Of a stretch of 33,344 nucleotides of DNA, positions 24,800 to 31,753 are shown in pieces. The notes under the pieces were generated by a model. The model did no database searches, was not told the DNA's origin, and worked only from the letters and a program-made list of their open reading frames with translations. Position 1 is the stretch's first letter, and every line of letters begins with the position of its first letter. The position numbers and the translations under genes are program-made. Source of the stretch: a virus; the IMG/VR virus record IMGVR_UViG_3300030107_002623, positions 1 through 33,344 of that record. One strand, written 5' to 3'.

Positions 24800-25264
24800 C
24801 TATAACGATAAATGTTTGTTTTTGCAACGAGAAAATTTAACAAAGTCAAGATTTTTTCTTTTTACTACTTCATTATCAAAGCGACAATCTAAATGTTTAA
24901 GCAATTTTACTGCTTTTTCATTACCAATCCACACATAATTATACAAAATTTCATAAGGTTTATGTATTAAATCTACCCATTTTTTACTCATAAGTGCTAA
25001 TTTCATAGGTTTTTTAAAGGCTTTATCACTAGCAAGTAACCAAACTCTAGCTAATCCTATGCTTTCTCCTACAGTACCACCCATCAAAACAGGTTCTTTA
25101 TCATAAAATAATGTAAAAGTTTGAGCATTTTCGTGATTAACTGGATATAACAAAGCACTTAATGGATCTGTATCTACAGCTTCTACCTCCATTATATCTT
25201 GCTTTCTCATATTTCTAGCAAGTTTTACTGCATCCTTCTCTGTTGAAGGTTGTATACTTATCAT
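24800..25264 (-). CDS. GNAT-like protein, gp13-like internal virion protein A
   Basis: The 154-residue product has a GNAT-type layout: I-Q-P-S-T-E-K-D-A-V-K-L-A at the start, strands with F-T-L-F-Y-D-K-E-P-V-L-M-G-G-T-V-G, and W-I-G-N-E-K-A-V-K-L-L-K-H-L-D-C-R-F near the end, where acetyltransferases have N-x-x-x-x-x-L-x-x-x-G-F. In T7-like phages this slot is held by gp13 relatives that help virion assembly, often without acetylation activity. It starts in an ATGA overlap with the scaffold stop. Activity is uncertain. Confidence 0.6.
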   Translation of the reverse strand: MISIQPSTEKDAVKLARNMRKQDIMEVEAVDTDPLSALLYPVNHENAQTFTLFYDKEPVLMGGTVGESIGLARVWLLASDKAFKKPMKLALMSKKWVDLIHKPYEILYNYVWIGNEKAVKLLKHLDCRFDNEVVKRKNLDFVKFSRCKNKHLSL

Positions 25265-25983
25265 TTATAAAGTTTTTCGAAAGCCGAATCTATTTGTTTA
25301 ACAAAGTTTTCATCTCTACTTGTAGGATGCCAGTATCTTCTATCTTTCATCATTTCTTGTAAATCTTCTCTAGTTTTACCTGATGTCATTGTAGATTCTG
25401 GTGCTTGACTCATACTATTTTGTAACATACTCATTATTTTTTCTACTGTTTCTACACCAGAAGAAGTGCTACACATCATTTCAAGCATAGGTCTTTGTCC
25501 TTCATCAAAGTTTTTATTTACCCACAATGATACTGCTTCTATTCTTTGAGTAGCATTTTCACCTAATTTTTGTTTTTCTGATTCAATATTTACTTGTGGT
25601 TGTGATTGTATAAACAAATCTATTCCTTTATTAAAGGCTTCTTGTCCTAATTTATTATCATGACAATAATTTCTCCAACCATCCATCAAAGGAGTTTCTG
25701 TATTATATTGTTCTGGTATATCTGGCAGAGTGTATTTGTCTGGTGCTTCTGGTATAGATTTAACTAATTCTGCTTCCATCTGTGTTTTTATTTCAGTAGT
25801 AAGATCTTCTTTCTTTTTACCTATATAAGATTCTGCTTCTGTATAAGATTTAGCTAAACCTTCATAATCTGCTACACCATCTTTAAAAAACTTTTCTGGC
25901 AACCATTCTGGTCTTTCAGCTACTTCTCCAACTTCATCTTCAACTTCTTGTTCTGCGTTTATTAGACTCTCTTGCTCTGACAT
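25261..25983 (-). CDS. Capsid scaffolding protein
   Basis: The 240-residue product is acidic at the N-terminus (E-Q-E-V-E-D-E-V-G-E-V-A-E), helical, and carries E-W-L-P-E-K-F and Y-T-E-A-E-S-Y-I-G-K-K, typical of scaffold proteins of T7-like phages. It would shape the procapsid and leave before DNA packaging. AGGAGG precedes the ATG; the start overlaps the Bbp19-like gene by 44 bases. Its place between portal and capsid supports the call. Confidence 0.75.
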   Translation of the reverse strand: MSEQESLINAEQEVEDEVGEVAERPEWLPEKFFKDGVADYEGLAKSYTEAESYIGKKKEDLTTEIKTQMEAELVKSIPEAPDKYTLPDIPEQYNTETPLMDGWRNYCHDNKLGQEAFNKGIDLFIQSQPQVNIESEKQKLGENATQRIEAVSLWVNKNFDEGQRPMLEMMCSTSSGVETVEKIMSMLQNSMSQAPESTMTSGKTREDLQEMMKDRRYWHPTSRDENFVKQIDSAFEKLYK

Positions 25984-26233
25984 TTTTGCCCTCCTTTATT
26001 CTCTGTTCAATAATACCAACTAAAAATCTCATTCCTTCTCTTTGTCTTAATTCTTGATCTGATATATTAAATCCAGCTACACTTTCTATAGTAATACTTC
26101 GTAAGTATTTAAGAGTTTCTACACCAGCATCTGTTAAAAAACAAGATAAAACTGTTGTATTTAACTTATCTTCATTTGCTTGTGATCTTCTATATCCATC
26201 TATACTAACTTGGGGGTGTATTTTCTTGTCCAT
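25940..26233 (-). CDS. Bbp19-like phage protein
   Basis: The 97-residue product has the V-L-S-C-F-L-T-D-A-G-V-E-T-L-K-Y-L-R motif and a following R-E-G-M-R-F-L-V-G-I-I-E helix, matching the Bbp19-like family found between portal and scaffold in many podoviruses. The start overlaps the Gln-rich end of the portal gene by 29 bases. Its precise role is unknown. Confidence 0.65.
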   Translation of the reverse strand: MDKKIHPQVSIDGYRRSQANEDKLNTTVLSCFLTDAGVETLKYLRSITIESVAGFNISDQELRQREGMRFLVGIIEQRIKEGKNVRARESNKRRTRS

Positions 26234-27797
26234 TTTGTTGTGCCATTTGTTGAAGTTGTTGTTGTTGTTGTAATGCTTGTTGCATTTGCATCATCACTTG
26301 TTCCATTTCTTCTTTACTTCTAGTAAGTTTTTCTGGAATACCAAATTTATCTGCTAGATATTTAGTAGCTTCATTACTATCAACTAACAAGTTAATAAGC
26401 TGTGGTCCAAATCTTGCTCCTACTAATTCTAAAAATCTATTAAATCCATTTATATCTTGATTAGCTTGTGCTTGTGCAAGTGGTGATGTTGATTGTACTT
26501 TTATTTCTCTACCATTTACAGTAGGTATATTTATTCTTCCTTGTTTCTTTAAAATATGTATAACCCTTTGTAAAACTGGAGTTACCATTTCTGCTTGTAA
26601 TCTTCCAAATGATGAACCAATCTGTCTGGATAGATCTGCCATACGTTCTGCTACTTCTGTAGCTGACATTGGTGTTCTATTTGGATCACCAAGCATTTCA
26701 TTATATAATGCACGTTTAATATTTGTACGCATATCTTTTAATACTAAATCAGCAACATTAAAATTTCCTGCTGGTGCTATTGGTTCAAGTCCTCTTGATG
26801 ATGGACTTCTTGGTATGATAGTTCCTGGAAGTAACTGAATAGTATCTACATTTATAATACCGTCATCTTCCATTTGATACATACCAGATATTGCCATCTG
26901 TGCATTTTCTAAAATCATTTCTATAACTAGATTACAAGTTTTTATTGCTGGCATAGAATTAAGAAGTGGTCCACGACCATACACTTCACCAGCGGCTTTA
27001 CTCCAACGAAATACTACATATGGATTTGCACCTTCACCCATAAATTGTTTTTGTAAATATATATGTTGTGGATTCATACTAAAAACAAAGAAGTCATAAA
27101 TCTCAACATTTGGTTTGTTATAATTTCTTGATACACATTCTACTACCTCAACAAAAAAATCTTTACCAGCAGATAACTGCCTTAAAGTTTCTGGTGCTAA
27201 TGTTGCTTGTGGATAAACTAATTTTATATTTGATGCTTTTATTTTTCTTGTTCTATAAACAGTATCTACTATATCATTTGGTCCAGTATCTAAACATAAT
27301 CTTGATAATGGCACTGCTGTAAATCTTACTGGTTTTATTGCATCACCTTCTTCTATAAGTAATGCACCTGTACCAACAGCAAGATCTAAAAATGATTCGT
27401 GTATCTCTTGAGCAAAATTACTATTTTGTAATACTTCAAAAACATAATTAGTTACACCATCTAATGATTCATTTACTTGTGTTCGTTCATCTGGTGGTAT
27501 TTCAGATCCAGCAACCATTTCTGCCCACCTTGCATAGTTAGGAACGATACCAGCTTGTAATCGTGATGCAAATTCTTGCACACCAACCACAGCAGTTTCA
27601 TCAAATATTTTATCTGTCTTTGTTTGCCCAGCAGTTGTAGGATAAAAACTTTCTCTAGCTGGCATACTATATTCATAACATTCTTCAAAAGTTGGTCGCC
27701 ATAATTCTTTAATACTTTGAGCACGTTTGTAACGTGCTATCATGTTTTCAATATCACCCATTTCTTTTGAAATAGGTTCTGGAACTAATGCTACCAT
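26205..27797 (-). CDS. Portal (head-to-tail connector) protein
   Basis: The 530-residue product fits the T7 gp8 type connector: an N-terminal Y-K-R-A-Q-S-I-K-E-L-W-R-P-T-F-E-E-C-Y-E-Y, F-D-E-T-A-V-V-G-V-Q-E-F-A-S-R-L-Q-A-G, G-R-G-P-L-L-N-S-M-P and P-M-S-A-T-E-V-A-E-R-M. Twelve copies form the DNA channel. The C-terminus is Gln-rich and overlaps the Bbp19-like gene. It is followed by capsid genes and preceded by the terminase, the usual order. Confidence 0.85.
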   Translation of the reverse strand: MVALVPEPISKEMGDIENMIARYKRAQSIKELWRPTFEECYEYSMPARESFYPTTAGQTKTDKIFDETAVVGVQEFASRLQAGIVPNYARWAEMVAGSEIPPDERTQVNESLDGVTNYVFEVLQNSNFAQEIHESFLDLAVGTGALLIEEGDAIKPVRFTAVPLSRLCLDTGPNDIVDTVYRTRKIKASNIKLVYPQATLAPETLRQLSAGKDFFVEVVECVSRNYNKPNVEIYDFFVFSMNPQHIYLQKQFMGEGANPYVVFRWSKAAGEVYGRGPLLNSMPAIKTCNLVIEMILENAQMAISGMYQMEDDGIINVDTIQLLPGTIIPRSPSSRGLEPIAPAGNFNVADLVLKDMRTNIKRALYNEMLGDPNRTPMSATEVAERMADLSRQIGSSFGRLQAEMVTPVLQRVIHILKKQGRINIPTVNGREIKVQSTSPLAQAQANQDINGFNRFLELVGARFGPQLINLLVDSNEATKYLADKFGIPEKLTRSKEEMEQVMMQMQQALQQQQQLQQMAQQNGQENTPPS

Positions 27798-27798
27798 A

Positions 27799-28044
27799 TT
27801 ATCCTAATGTGTTACCACTAGAAGTGTTAGATAAATATCCACCACCACTTGAAGTTAATAAACTTCTTCTACCAAGACCTTCTGAAAGTTGTTTCTTTCT
27901 AGCTTTAGTTGCTTCTTGTTGATTTTGTAATCCTGTTTCACGCAACTGTGTTTCTTTTGCCTTTAAACCTGGATCTGGAGGAGGAGGAGGTGGTATATAT
28001 ACATTTGAAGGTTTACTTCCACCAAATAAATTTCCTACACACAT
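27799..28044 (-). CDS. Small proline-rich virion-type protein
   Basis: The 81-residue product begins MCVGNLFGGSKP, has a run of six prolines near residue 18, then a charged helix (L-K-A-K-E-T-Q-L-R-E-T-G) and a Gly/Ser-rich tail. Small proteins of this kind lie between terminase and portal in several marine T7-like phages and are often called adaptor-associated. It ends one base before the portal start. No function is established. Confidence 0.55.
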   Translation of the reverse strand: MCVGNLFGGSKPSNVYIPPPPPPDPGLKAKETQLRETGLQNQQEATKARKKQLSEGLGRRSLLTSSGGGYLSNTSSGNTLG

Positions 28045-28057
28045 ATATTATCCTTTC

Positions 28058-29590
28058 TTATAATCTTGTACGAATATCAAAAATATTCCATTTCTTTCTT
28101 ATAGTCCTTTTTGGTTGTTTTGTAAAGACATCAAAATCAGTTTTTGCTTGCACCACTTTTGCTGGGTTTATGGACTTGGTTATGTTTTGTCCTTCACCAG
28201 CACCCAACATCAGATATTGTAACGCATCATGCACGTGAGAATAATGATTCTTGTCTGGTTTATCGGTATACCTTTCACCAGATACTTGCATACGTTTATA
28301 CTGATACCCACCCTCAAAACCTTTGATTAGATGTTTACAGCTTTTATCTATCAGCAATCCTGATTTACCTTCTAGCAATCTAGTCAATGGTGCTGAAACA
28401 GATTCTATACGCAACGATACATCATTGGATGGTGCTGGAATGGCACGAATACCAGCACCACGTAGTATTTGGAATGGGGTAGACTCATCAGTCTGTGCTC
28501 TATAATCCCCAGCTGGATCTCCAAATATTCGTGCTACTGGGATTTGTCTAAACTTGGACTGCATTTCTTGTCTAAGCAGTTCTCCAAAACGTACCATCCC
28601 CATATCCTTTGCTACGATTTCGTGTAAGATTATCCATCTTCCTCGGACTTGTTGTGCAAATACACAAGCTGGTGTAAGACCAAAGTCTATACCTACATAG
28701 TATGGAACTTCTGCTGGTAGTATTGGTTCTTTTGCTACGTGCATATCTGCTGAAAATTGTTTGTAAACTGGTTTGCCATCTTCTATAGATCCTAATCTAT
28801 TCATTACATAAACATCAATCCACGATTTAGTTTTACCTCTTATAATAGAAGTGTAATAATCTGACATAAGATTCATTTTATTTTCTGCTACTGGATTTAT
28901 TTCATATGCTTCTACTTCACCTTGGTTGTTTGATTTTTCTACCATACCTGATGGTTGTGTAAAAAATTTCCAGTTATCAGGTTTAACTAACATCATCACT
29001 TCTTCTCTTGATAGATGTTCTGGTGGTGGTGCATCTCCACTCATAACAGACCACCAATGATCTTCATCTGGTGCATTGGTATCTGCTATAACACCATACC
29101 AACTCGGTCCACCATCTTTCATAGAAGGGTATCTGCCTACACGCATTGTACCAGCATCTATAATAGGTTTTGCTATTTCTCTACTTTCATTAAAGAAAAG
29201 AAAAGTTAATTCCAGGGAAAGTAATTTTTTTACATCTTCTGGTCTATCCAAAGCTAGAAAGATAACTTCAAGATCTATATCACCTACTTTGATTCTATGT
29301 GTGTATGGTGGTGACCAATTCATTTTACCAAACTCTTTTTCTGGAAACCAATCAAGCCACGTTTTCATTGTGGTTGTTCGTAACTGAGGATTGGTATTAC
29401 GCACAACAGCAACACGACTTCGCCTTATACCATCTGGAGATTTTTTTTGTGCTAATGCTCGTCTAAATATTTCTATACAACAAGCAACAGATTTACCAGA
29501 ACCAACTGGTCCACGTATACCACGAAAGAAACTATTGTCTTTCATAAAATTTTTAAGAATTTGTCCGTCTGGTTTATATGTAAACTGCAT
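28058..29590 (-). CDS. terL: Terminase large subunit
   Basis: The 510-residue product has a Walker A G-P-V-G-S-G-K-S (27-34) and a Walker B region L-T-F-L-F-F-N-E (128-135) in the ATPase half. The nuclease half has V-G-I-D-F-G-L, I-F-G-D-P-A-G and H-V-H-D-A-L-Q-Y-L-M, which carry the acidic residues of the RNase H-like fold. It pumps and cuts DNA at packaging. The ATG overlaps the previous stop by one base. Confidence 0.9.
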   Translation of the reverse strand: MQFTYKPDGQILKNFMKDNSFFRGIRGPVGSGKSVACCIEIFRRALAQKKSPDGIRRSRVAVVRNTNPQLRTTTMKTWLDWFPEKEFGKMNWSPPYTHRIKVGDIDLEVIFLALDRPEDVKKLLSLELTFLFFNESREIAKPIIDAGTMRVGRYPSMKDGGPSWYGVIADTNAPDEDHWWSVMSGDAPPPEHLSREEVMMLVKPDNWKFFTQPSGMVEKSNNQGEVEAYEINPVAENKMNLMSDYYTSIIRGKTKSWIDVYVMNRLGSIEDGKPVYKQFSADMHVAKEPILPAEVPYYVGIDFGLTPACVFAQQVRGRWIILHEIVAKDMGMVRFGELLRQEMQSKFRQIPVARIFGDPAGDYRAQTDESTPFQILRGAGIRAIPAPSNDVSLRIESVSAPLTRLLEGKSGLLIDKSCKHLIKGFEGGYQYKRMQVSGERYTDKPDKNHYSHVHDALQYLMLGAGEGQNITKSINPAKVVQAKTDFDVFTKQPKRTIRKKWNIFDIRTRL

Positions 29591-29778
29591 TAGTCAACTT
29601 GTCTGTTGTCTACTGCAAACTTTATCATTTTACCAGCTACATCCGGACCGAGTGAATTTATAAATTTATCTACTTCTGTATTAGTAAGATAACCATTAGG
29701 ATAAAACTTAAGATGTGTATTACGTACAATCTTACGTAACCTATTTAAATCTGTAAATGATAGTTCTCTTATAAACAT
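29590..29778 (-). CDS. Hypothetical protein upstream of TerL
   Basis: A 62-residue basic/helical protein (MFIRELSFTDLNRLRKIVRNTH...). CAGGAG stands before the ATG. It overlaps the 29769-29912 ORF by 10 bases and TerL by one base. An N-T-E-V-D-K-F-I-N-S-L-G-P stretch recalls small phage proteins next to terminases, but no named family is certain. Confidence 0.55.
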   Translation of the reverse strand: MFIRELSFTDLNRLRKIVRNTHLKFYPNGYLTNTEVDKFINSLGPDVAGKMIKFAVDNRQVD

Positions 29779-29912
29779 TTTTTCTCCTGTATATCTTTTC
29801 TTTTAACATAATCATCTTCTTCTTCTGTAGTACGCAAAGTAAAACCATCACGCAACAGATCAAACAATTTATTTTCTACATCTGCTTTTGCTGGTCTTTT
29901 ATGAAAAAACAT
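29769..29912 (-). CDS. 47-residue hypothetical protein
   Basis: The minus-strand ORF reads MFFHKRPAKADVENKLFDLL, followed by an acidic segment (T-T-E-E-E-D-D-Y-V-K-R-K-D). It fills the 154-base space between two genes and contains the ribosome-binding site of the next. No Shine-Dalgarno is seen before its own ATG, which lowers confidence, but the balanced composition and tight fit suggest a real gene. Confidence 0.5.
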   Translation of the reverse strand: MFFHKRPAKADVENKLFDLLRDGFTLRTTEEEDDYVKRKDIQEKKCL

Positions 29913-29932
29913 TTTGTAATTAATTACATACA

Positions 29933-30199
29933 TTAACAGTTCCAAGCACGTAATGATTTATTTATTCTTGAATTAGGATCGTTACGTTTCTTTGCACCAG
30001 TTAGTTTCTTCTTCATACCTTTCATCCTTGCACAAAAACTTGCACGTCTTTTATTACCAACTTTTTTTGACGGTGCTTTAAGATTTCTTTTCTTACCTGT
30101 CTTGGTACGACCTTTGTTATAACTAGCACGACCTTTTGCATTTAATCCTCCACTAGGGTTCTTTCCTTCTTTACGTTGCCATGCTGGTGATTTTGCCAT
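29933..30199 (-). CDS. DUF6321-like very basic protein
   Basis: The 88-residue product begins MAKSPAWQRKEGKNPSGGLN and carries F-C-A-R-M-K-G-M-K-K-K-L-T and N-D-P-N-S-R-I-N-K-S-L-R-A-W-N-C, which match DUF6321, an uncharacterised family frequent in viral metagenomes. It has 19 Lys and 10 Arg but only two acidic residues. It is one of five small basic proteins between TerS and TerL. Nucleic-acid binding is likely from charge, but no role is established. Confidence 0.75.
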   Translation of the reverse strand: MAKSPAWQRKEGKNPSGGLNAKGRASYNKGRTKTGKKRNLKAPSKKVGNKRRASFCARMKGMKKKLTGAKKRNDPNSRINKSLRAWNC

Positions 30200-30450
30200 T
30201 ACTTCTTTTTCTTTCTTTTAAAGGTTGCTACATTAGTTGGTTTACCACCAACACCTTGTTTGACTGCTCTCTTTCTTTTTACTGCTGAACGTATTTGTGA
30301 TGCTGACATCTTTCTTGCTTTAGCTATTGGTACACACTTTGGATACTTTCTTTTAGATCCTTTACTTCTACCACAAGGTTGATACTTACCATTCTTCTTT
30401 GGAGCTCCAATATCAACCCACTTTTCACTAACCCATTTACGTAAACTCAT
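30199..30450 (-). CDS. DUF5872-like very basic protein
   Basis: The 83-residue product (K-W-V-S-E-K-W-V-D-I-G-A-P-K-K-N-G-K-Y, then C-G-R-S-K-G-S-K-R-K-Y-P-K-C-V-P) fits DUF5872, an uncharacterised family often found beside DUF6321. The two Cys could form a metal site with other ligands. It ends in a run of Lys. Its stop overlaps the DUF6321 start by one base, and its start overlaps the next upstream gene by ATGA. Confidence 0.75.
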   Translation of the reverse strand: MSLRKWVSEKWVDIGAPKKNGKYQPCGRSKGSKRKYPKCVPIAKARKMSASQIRSAVKRKRAVKQGVGGKPTNVATFKRKKKK

Positions 30451-30608
30451 GCACGTTTCCTTTTTCGCTTGGTAGTTTTTTTCTTGGCAGACTTTGGTTT
30501 GATTCTACCAGAACAAACACCAGAAGCATACATATTAGCATAAGCACTTGGGTAGACTTTAAATTTTCTTTTAGCGGCGGCTTTACCTTTTGCACATAAT
30601 TTAGCCAT
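30447..30608 (-). CDS. 53-residue Lys/Arg-rich protein without acidic residues
   Basis: The minus-strand ORF begins MAKLCAKGKAAAKRKFKVYP, continues with S-A-Y-A-N-M-Y-A-S-G-V-C-S-G-R-I and ends in a Lys/Arg tail. I recognise its core as conserved in marine phage sequences beside DUF5872-type genes, but no named function is known. It has 14 Lys and 5 Arg and no Asp or Glu. It overlaps the DUF5872-like gene by ATGA, so the two are coupled. Confidence 0.7.
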   Translation of the reverse strand: MAKLCAKGKAAAKRKFKVYPSAYANMYASGVCSGRIKPKSAKKKTTKRKRKRA

Positions 30609-30609
30609 A

Positions 30610-30891
30610 CTACTTTAACTTAAACTTAAATTTTCCATCATAAGTAAAAGAACCCATTTTCATTTTTTTATTTAACTTATCAAGTCTACTATTCTTTTTA
30701 TCTATTCTTTGTTTGTTTTTTCTTATAGCATATAACTCAGCATCTTTGACTGTTGTATTACCAAACATACCAGCTCTAATACCAGTAGGTTTTAATATTT
30801 TAGTAAAACCAGTCTGAGTTACAAACTCTACATCTGCCATTTGTTTTTGTTGCTTTTGTTGCTTTACCTTTTTTTGATATTTATTAACCAT
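30610..30891 (-). CDS. Hypothetical basic protein
   Basis: A 93-residue product when started at 30891. A longer frame from 30933 overlaps the previous gene more and starts in its Lys-rich end, so 30891 is preferred; it lies 8 bases within the upstream gene. The protein is Gln/Lys-rich at the start (Y-Q-K-K-V-K-Q-Q-K-Q-Q-K-Q), has an F-V-T-Q-T-G-F-T-K-I-L-K-P-T-G middle and a basic helical tail (K-N-K-Q-R-I-D-K-K-N). No family is recognised. Confidence 0.55.
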   Translation of the reverse strand: MVNKYQKKVKQQKQQKQMADVEFVTQTGFTKILKPTGIRAGMFGNTTVKDAELYAIRKNKQRIDKKNSRLDKLNKKMKMGSFTYDGKFKFKLK

Positions 30892-31015
30892 ACATTGTTC
30901 CCTTACCTTTTTTCTTCTTGATCTTCTTACCAACTATGTTGGCAGACTTCTTCATTGTCTTTTTCTTGTTCGTTTTCTTATTCATAGTTCCATATGATTT
31001 CATAGATCCTGGCAT
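30884..31015 (-). CDS. 43-residue Lys-rich protein
   Basis: The start at 31015 has AAGGAG a few bases upstream; an in-frame opening at 31123 would read through the conserved leader element and is rejected. The peptide begins MPGSMKSYGTMNKKTNKKK and contains 15 Lys and no acidic residue. It is the first gene of the late arm after TerS and the leader at 31016-31181. Function unknown; the charge suggests nucleic-acid binding. Confidence 0.6.
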   Translation of the reverse strand: MPGSMKSYGTMNKKTNKKKTMKKSANIVGKKIKKKKGKGTMYG

Positions 31016-31061
31016 TGTGTTCTCCTTGTTATAAACCATACATAAAACATTGAAGGACTTT

Positions 31062-31138
31062 TGTAAAGGAAAAATACGAGAGGAAGTCCTGTGACATGTG
31101 ACAAGTCCAGAGTTTTCGACCACCCCCTACGTATACAG
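31062..31138 (-). repeat. Left copy of inverted block element (A-B-C-D)
   Basis: Read on the minus strand this leader holds block A CTGTATAC (31138-31131), 7 nt, block B GTGGTCGA (31123-31116), directly block C AAACTCTGGACTTG (31115-31102), a 32-nt insertion (31101-31070), and block D CCTTTACA (31069-31062). The same blocks in the same order occur on the plus strand at 32537-32626. Here a 7-bp stem (31054-31060 with 31084-31090) encloses block D. Confidence 0.7.
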
Positions 31139-31165
31139 GCAAAGAGGTACGGTGTTCGTGCACAT

Positions 31166-31171
31166 ATTATA
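31166..31171 (-). promoter_or_regulatory. Candidate -10 box for the late arm
   Basis: On the minus strand TATAAT is read from 31171 to 31166, about 150 bases before the first late start at 31015 and just after the end of terS. No good -35 at 16-18 bases is seen (TTGTCC lies only 13 bases away). It may be a promoter with help from an activator or chance in AT-rich DNA. Confidence 0.35.
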
Positions 31172-31181
31172 CCGAGCTAAA

Positions 31182-31571
31182 TCAGGACAAATCTATGTTC
31201 ACTTGGATTGCATTTCCTATTTGCTGGGTTTGATTTGTATCATTGGTTAAGCCAGCTCGGTCTAATATGTCTTTACTAGCTTCTAGACGTACGTATTCAG
31301 AGTTAGCATATTGTGAGAGATTTGATACAGTTTGCAATGCTGTTATTGCACGAACTCCTAGCACCTTCTTTGCTCGCTGGTGGAGCACGTGCAAAACCTT
31401 GCTGTTCTTGAGTAACCTACTTGCTTCTACTTTAGCTGAACGTTCAGAGTATCCAGCATCTATTGCACTTTGTTTTGCACTTGTGGAACCAGCTAACAGG
31501 TTATCAATGAATCGGCTCTGTCTTGTGGTCAACTGGTCGTTGGATTTGTTGTTTGTTATTTGGTTACTCAT
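31182..31571 (-). CDS. terS: Terminase small subunit
   Basis: The 129-residue product has a T-T-R-Q-S-R-F-I-D-N-L-L-A-G-S-T-S-A-K-Q-S-A-I-D-A-G-Y-S core followed by S-A-K-V-E-A-S-R-L-L-K-N, the helix-turn-helix of Terminase_2-type small subunits that bind the packaging site. The C-terminal part is helical and ends with a Gln-rich, acidic tip. The frame opens farther up at a TTG (31619), but the ATG at 31571 is preferred. Its start lies within a 10-bp inverted repeat (31513-31522 with 31597-31606), so initiation may be regulated by structure. Confidence 0.75.
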   Translation of the reverse strand: MSNQITNNKSNDQLTTRQSRFIDNLLAGSTSAKQSAIDAGYSERSAKVEASRLLKNSKVLHVLHQRAKKVLGVRAITALQTVSNLSQYANSEYVRLEASKDILDRAGLTNDTNQTQQIGNAIQVNIDLS

Positions 31572-31606
31572 CACGACATTGTTTTGTTCTATATTGGACA
31601 GAGCCG
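31513..31606 (-). repeat. 10-bp inverted repeat around the terS start
   Basis: CGGCTCTGTC at 31513-31522 and GACAGAGCCG at 31597-31606 are perfect inverse complements. In the terS mRNA this would form a stem that encloses the ATG at 31571 and about 16 codons. Confidence 0.55.
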
Positions 31607-31636
31607 TACAGGTTGTCAAGTAAATAATTTGACAGT

Positions 31637-31701
31637 CCTGAACTCCGTAGTCACGTTCAGGTTCGAGAGTCCAAGTGGCTCGAAGGGACTCGGAAGGAGT
31701 T
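31637..31701. other. Compact set of competing inverted repeats
   Basis: CCTGAAC (31637-31643) pairs with GTTCAGG (31655-31661); TTCGAG (31662-31667) with CTCGAA (31679-31684); GAGTCC (31667-31672) with GGACTC (31686-31691); AACTCC (31641-31646) with GGAGTT (31696-31701). They overlap, so not all can form together. The segment is GC-richer than its flanks and has no ORF. It may be a protein-binding region or a switchable RNA; the packaging site is another option. Confidence 0.4.
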
Positions 31702-31753
31702 GTTGATTGTATCAGATTTGGTGCAGTGATTCGTTTTTTCTACATTTTCATTG

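Noticed and set aside
30892-30933. Longer start for the 30610-30891 gene
   Set aside because: The 14 extra residues are the frame-shifted mirror of the Lys-rich end of the upstream gene; the internal ATG at 30891 gives a normal small overlap.
31243-31623. 126-residue plus-strand ORF opposite terS
   Set aside because: It lies antisense to the terminase small subunit with recognisable HTH motif, has no ribosome-binding site and crosses the inverted repeat.
31637-31701. tRNA-like segment with GGTTCGAGAG similar to a T-arm
   Set aside because: The arms around the TTCGAGA do not pair as a 5-bp T-stem, and no acceptor or anticodon stem of the right size can be placed.
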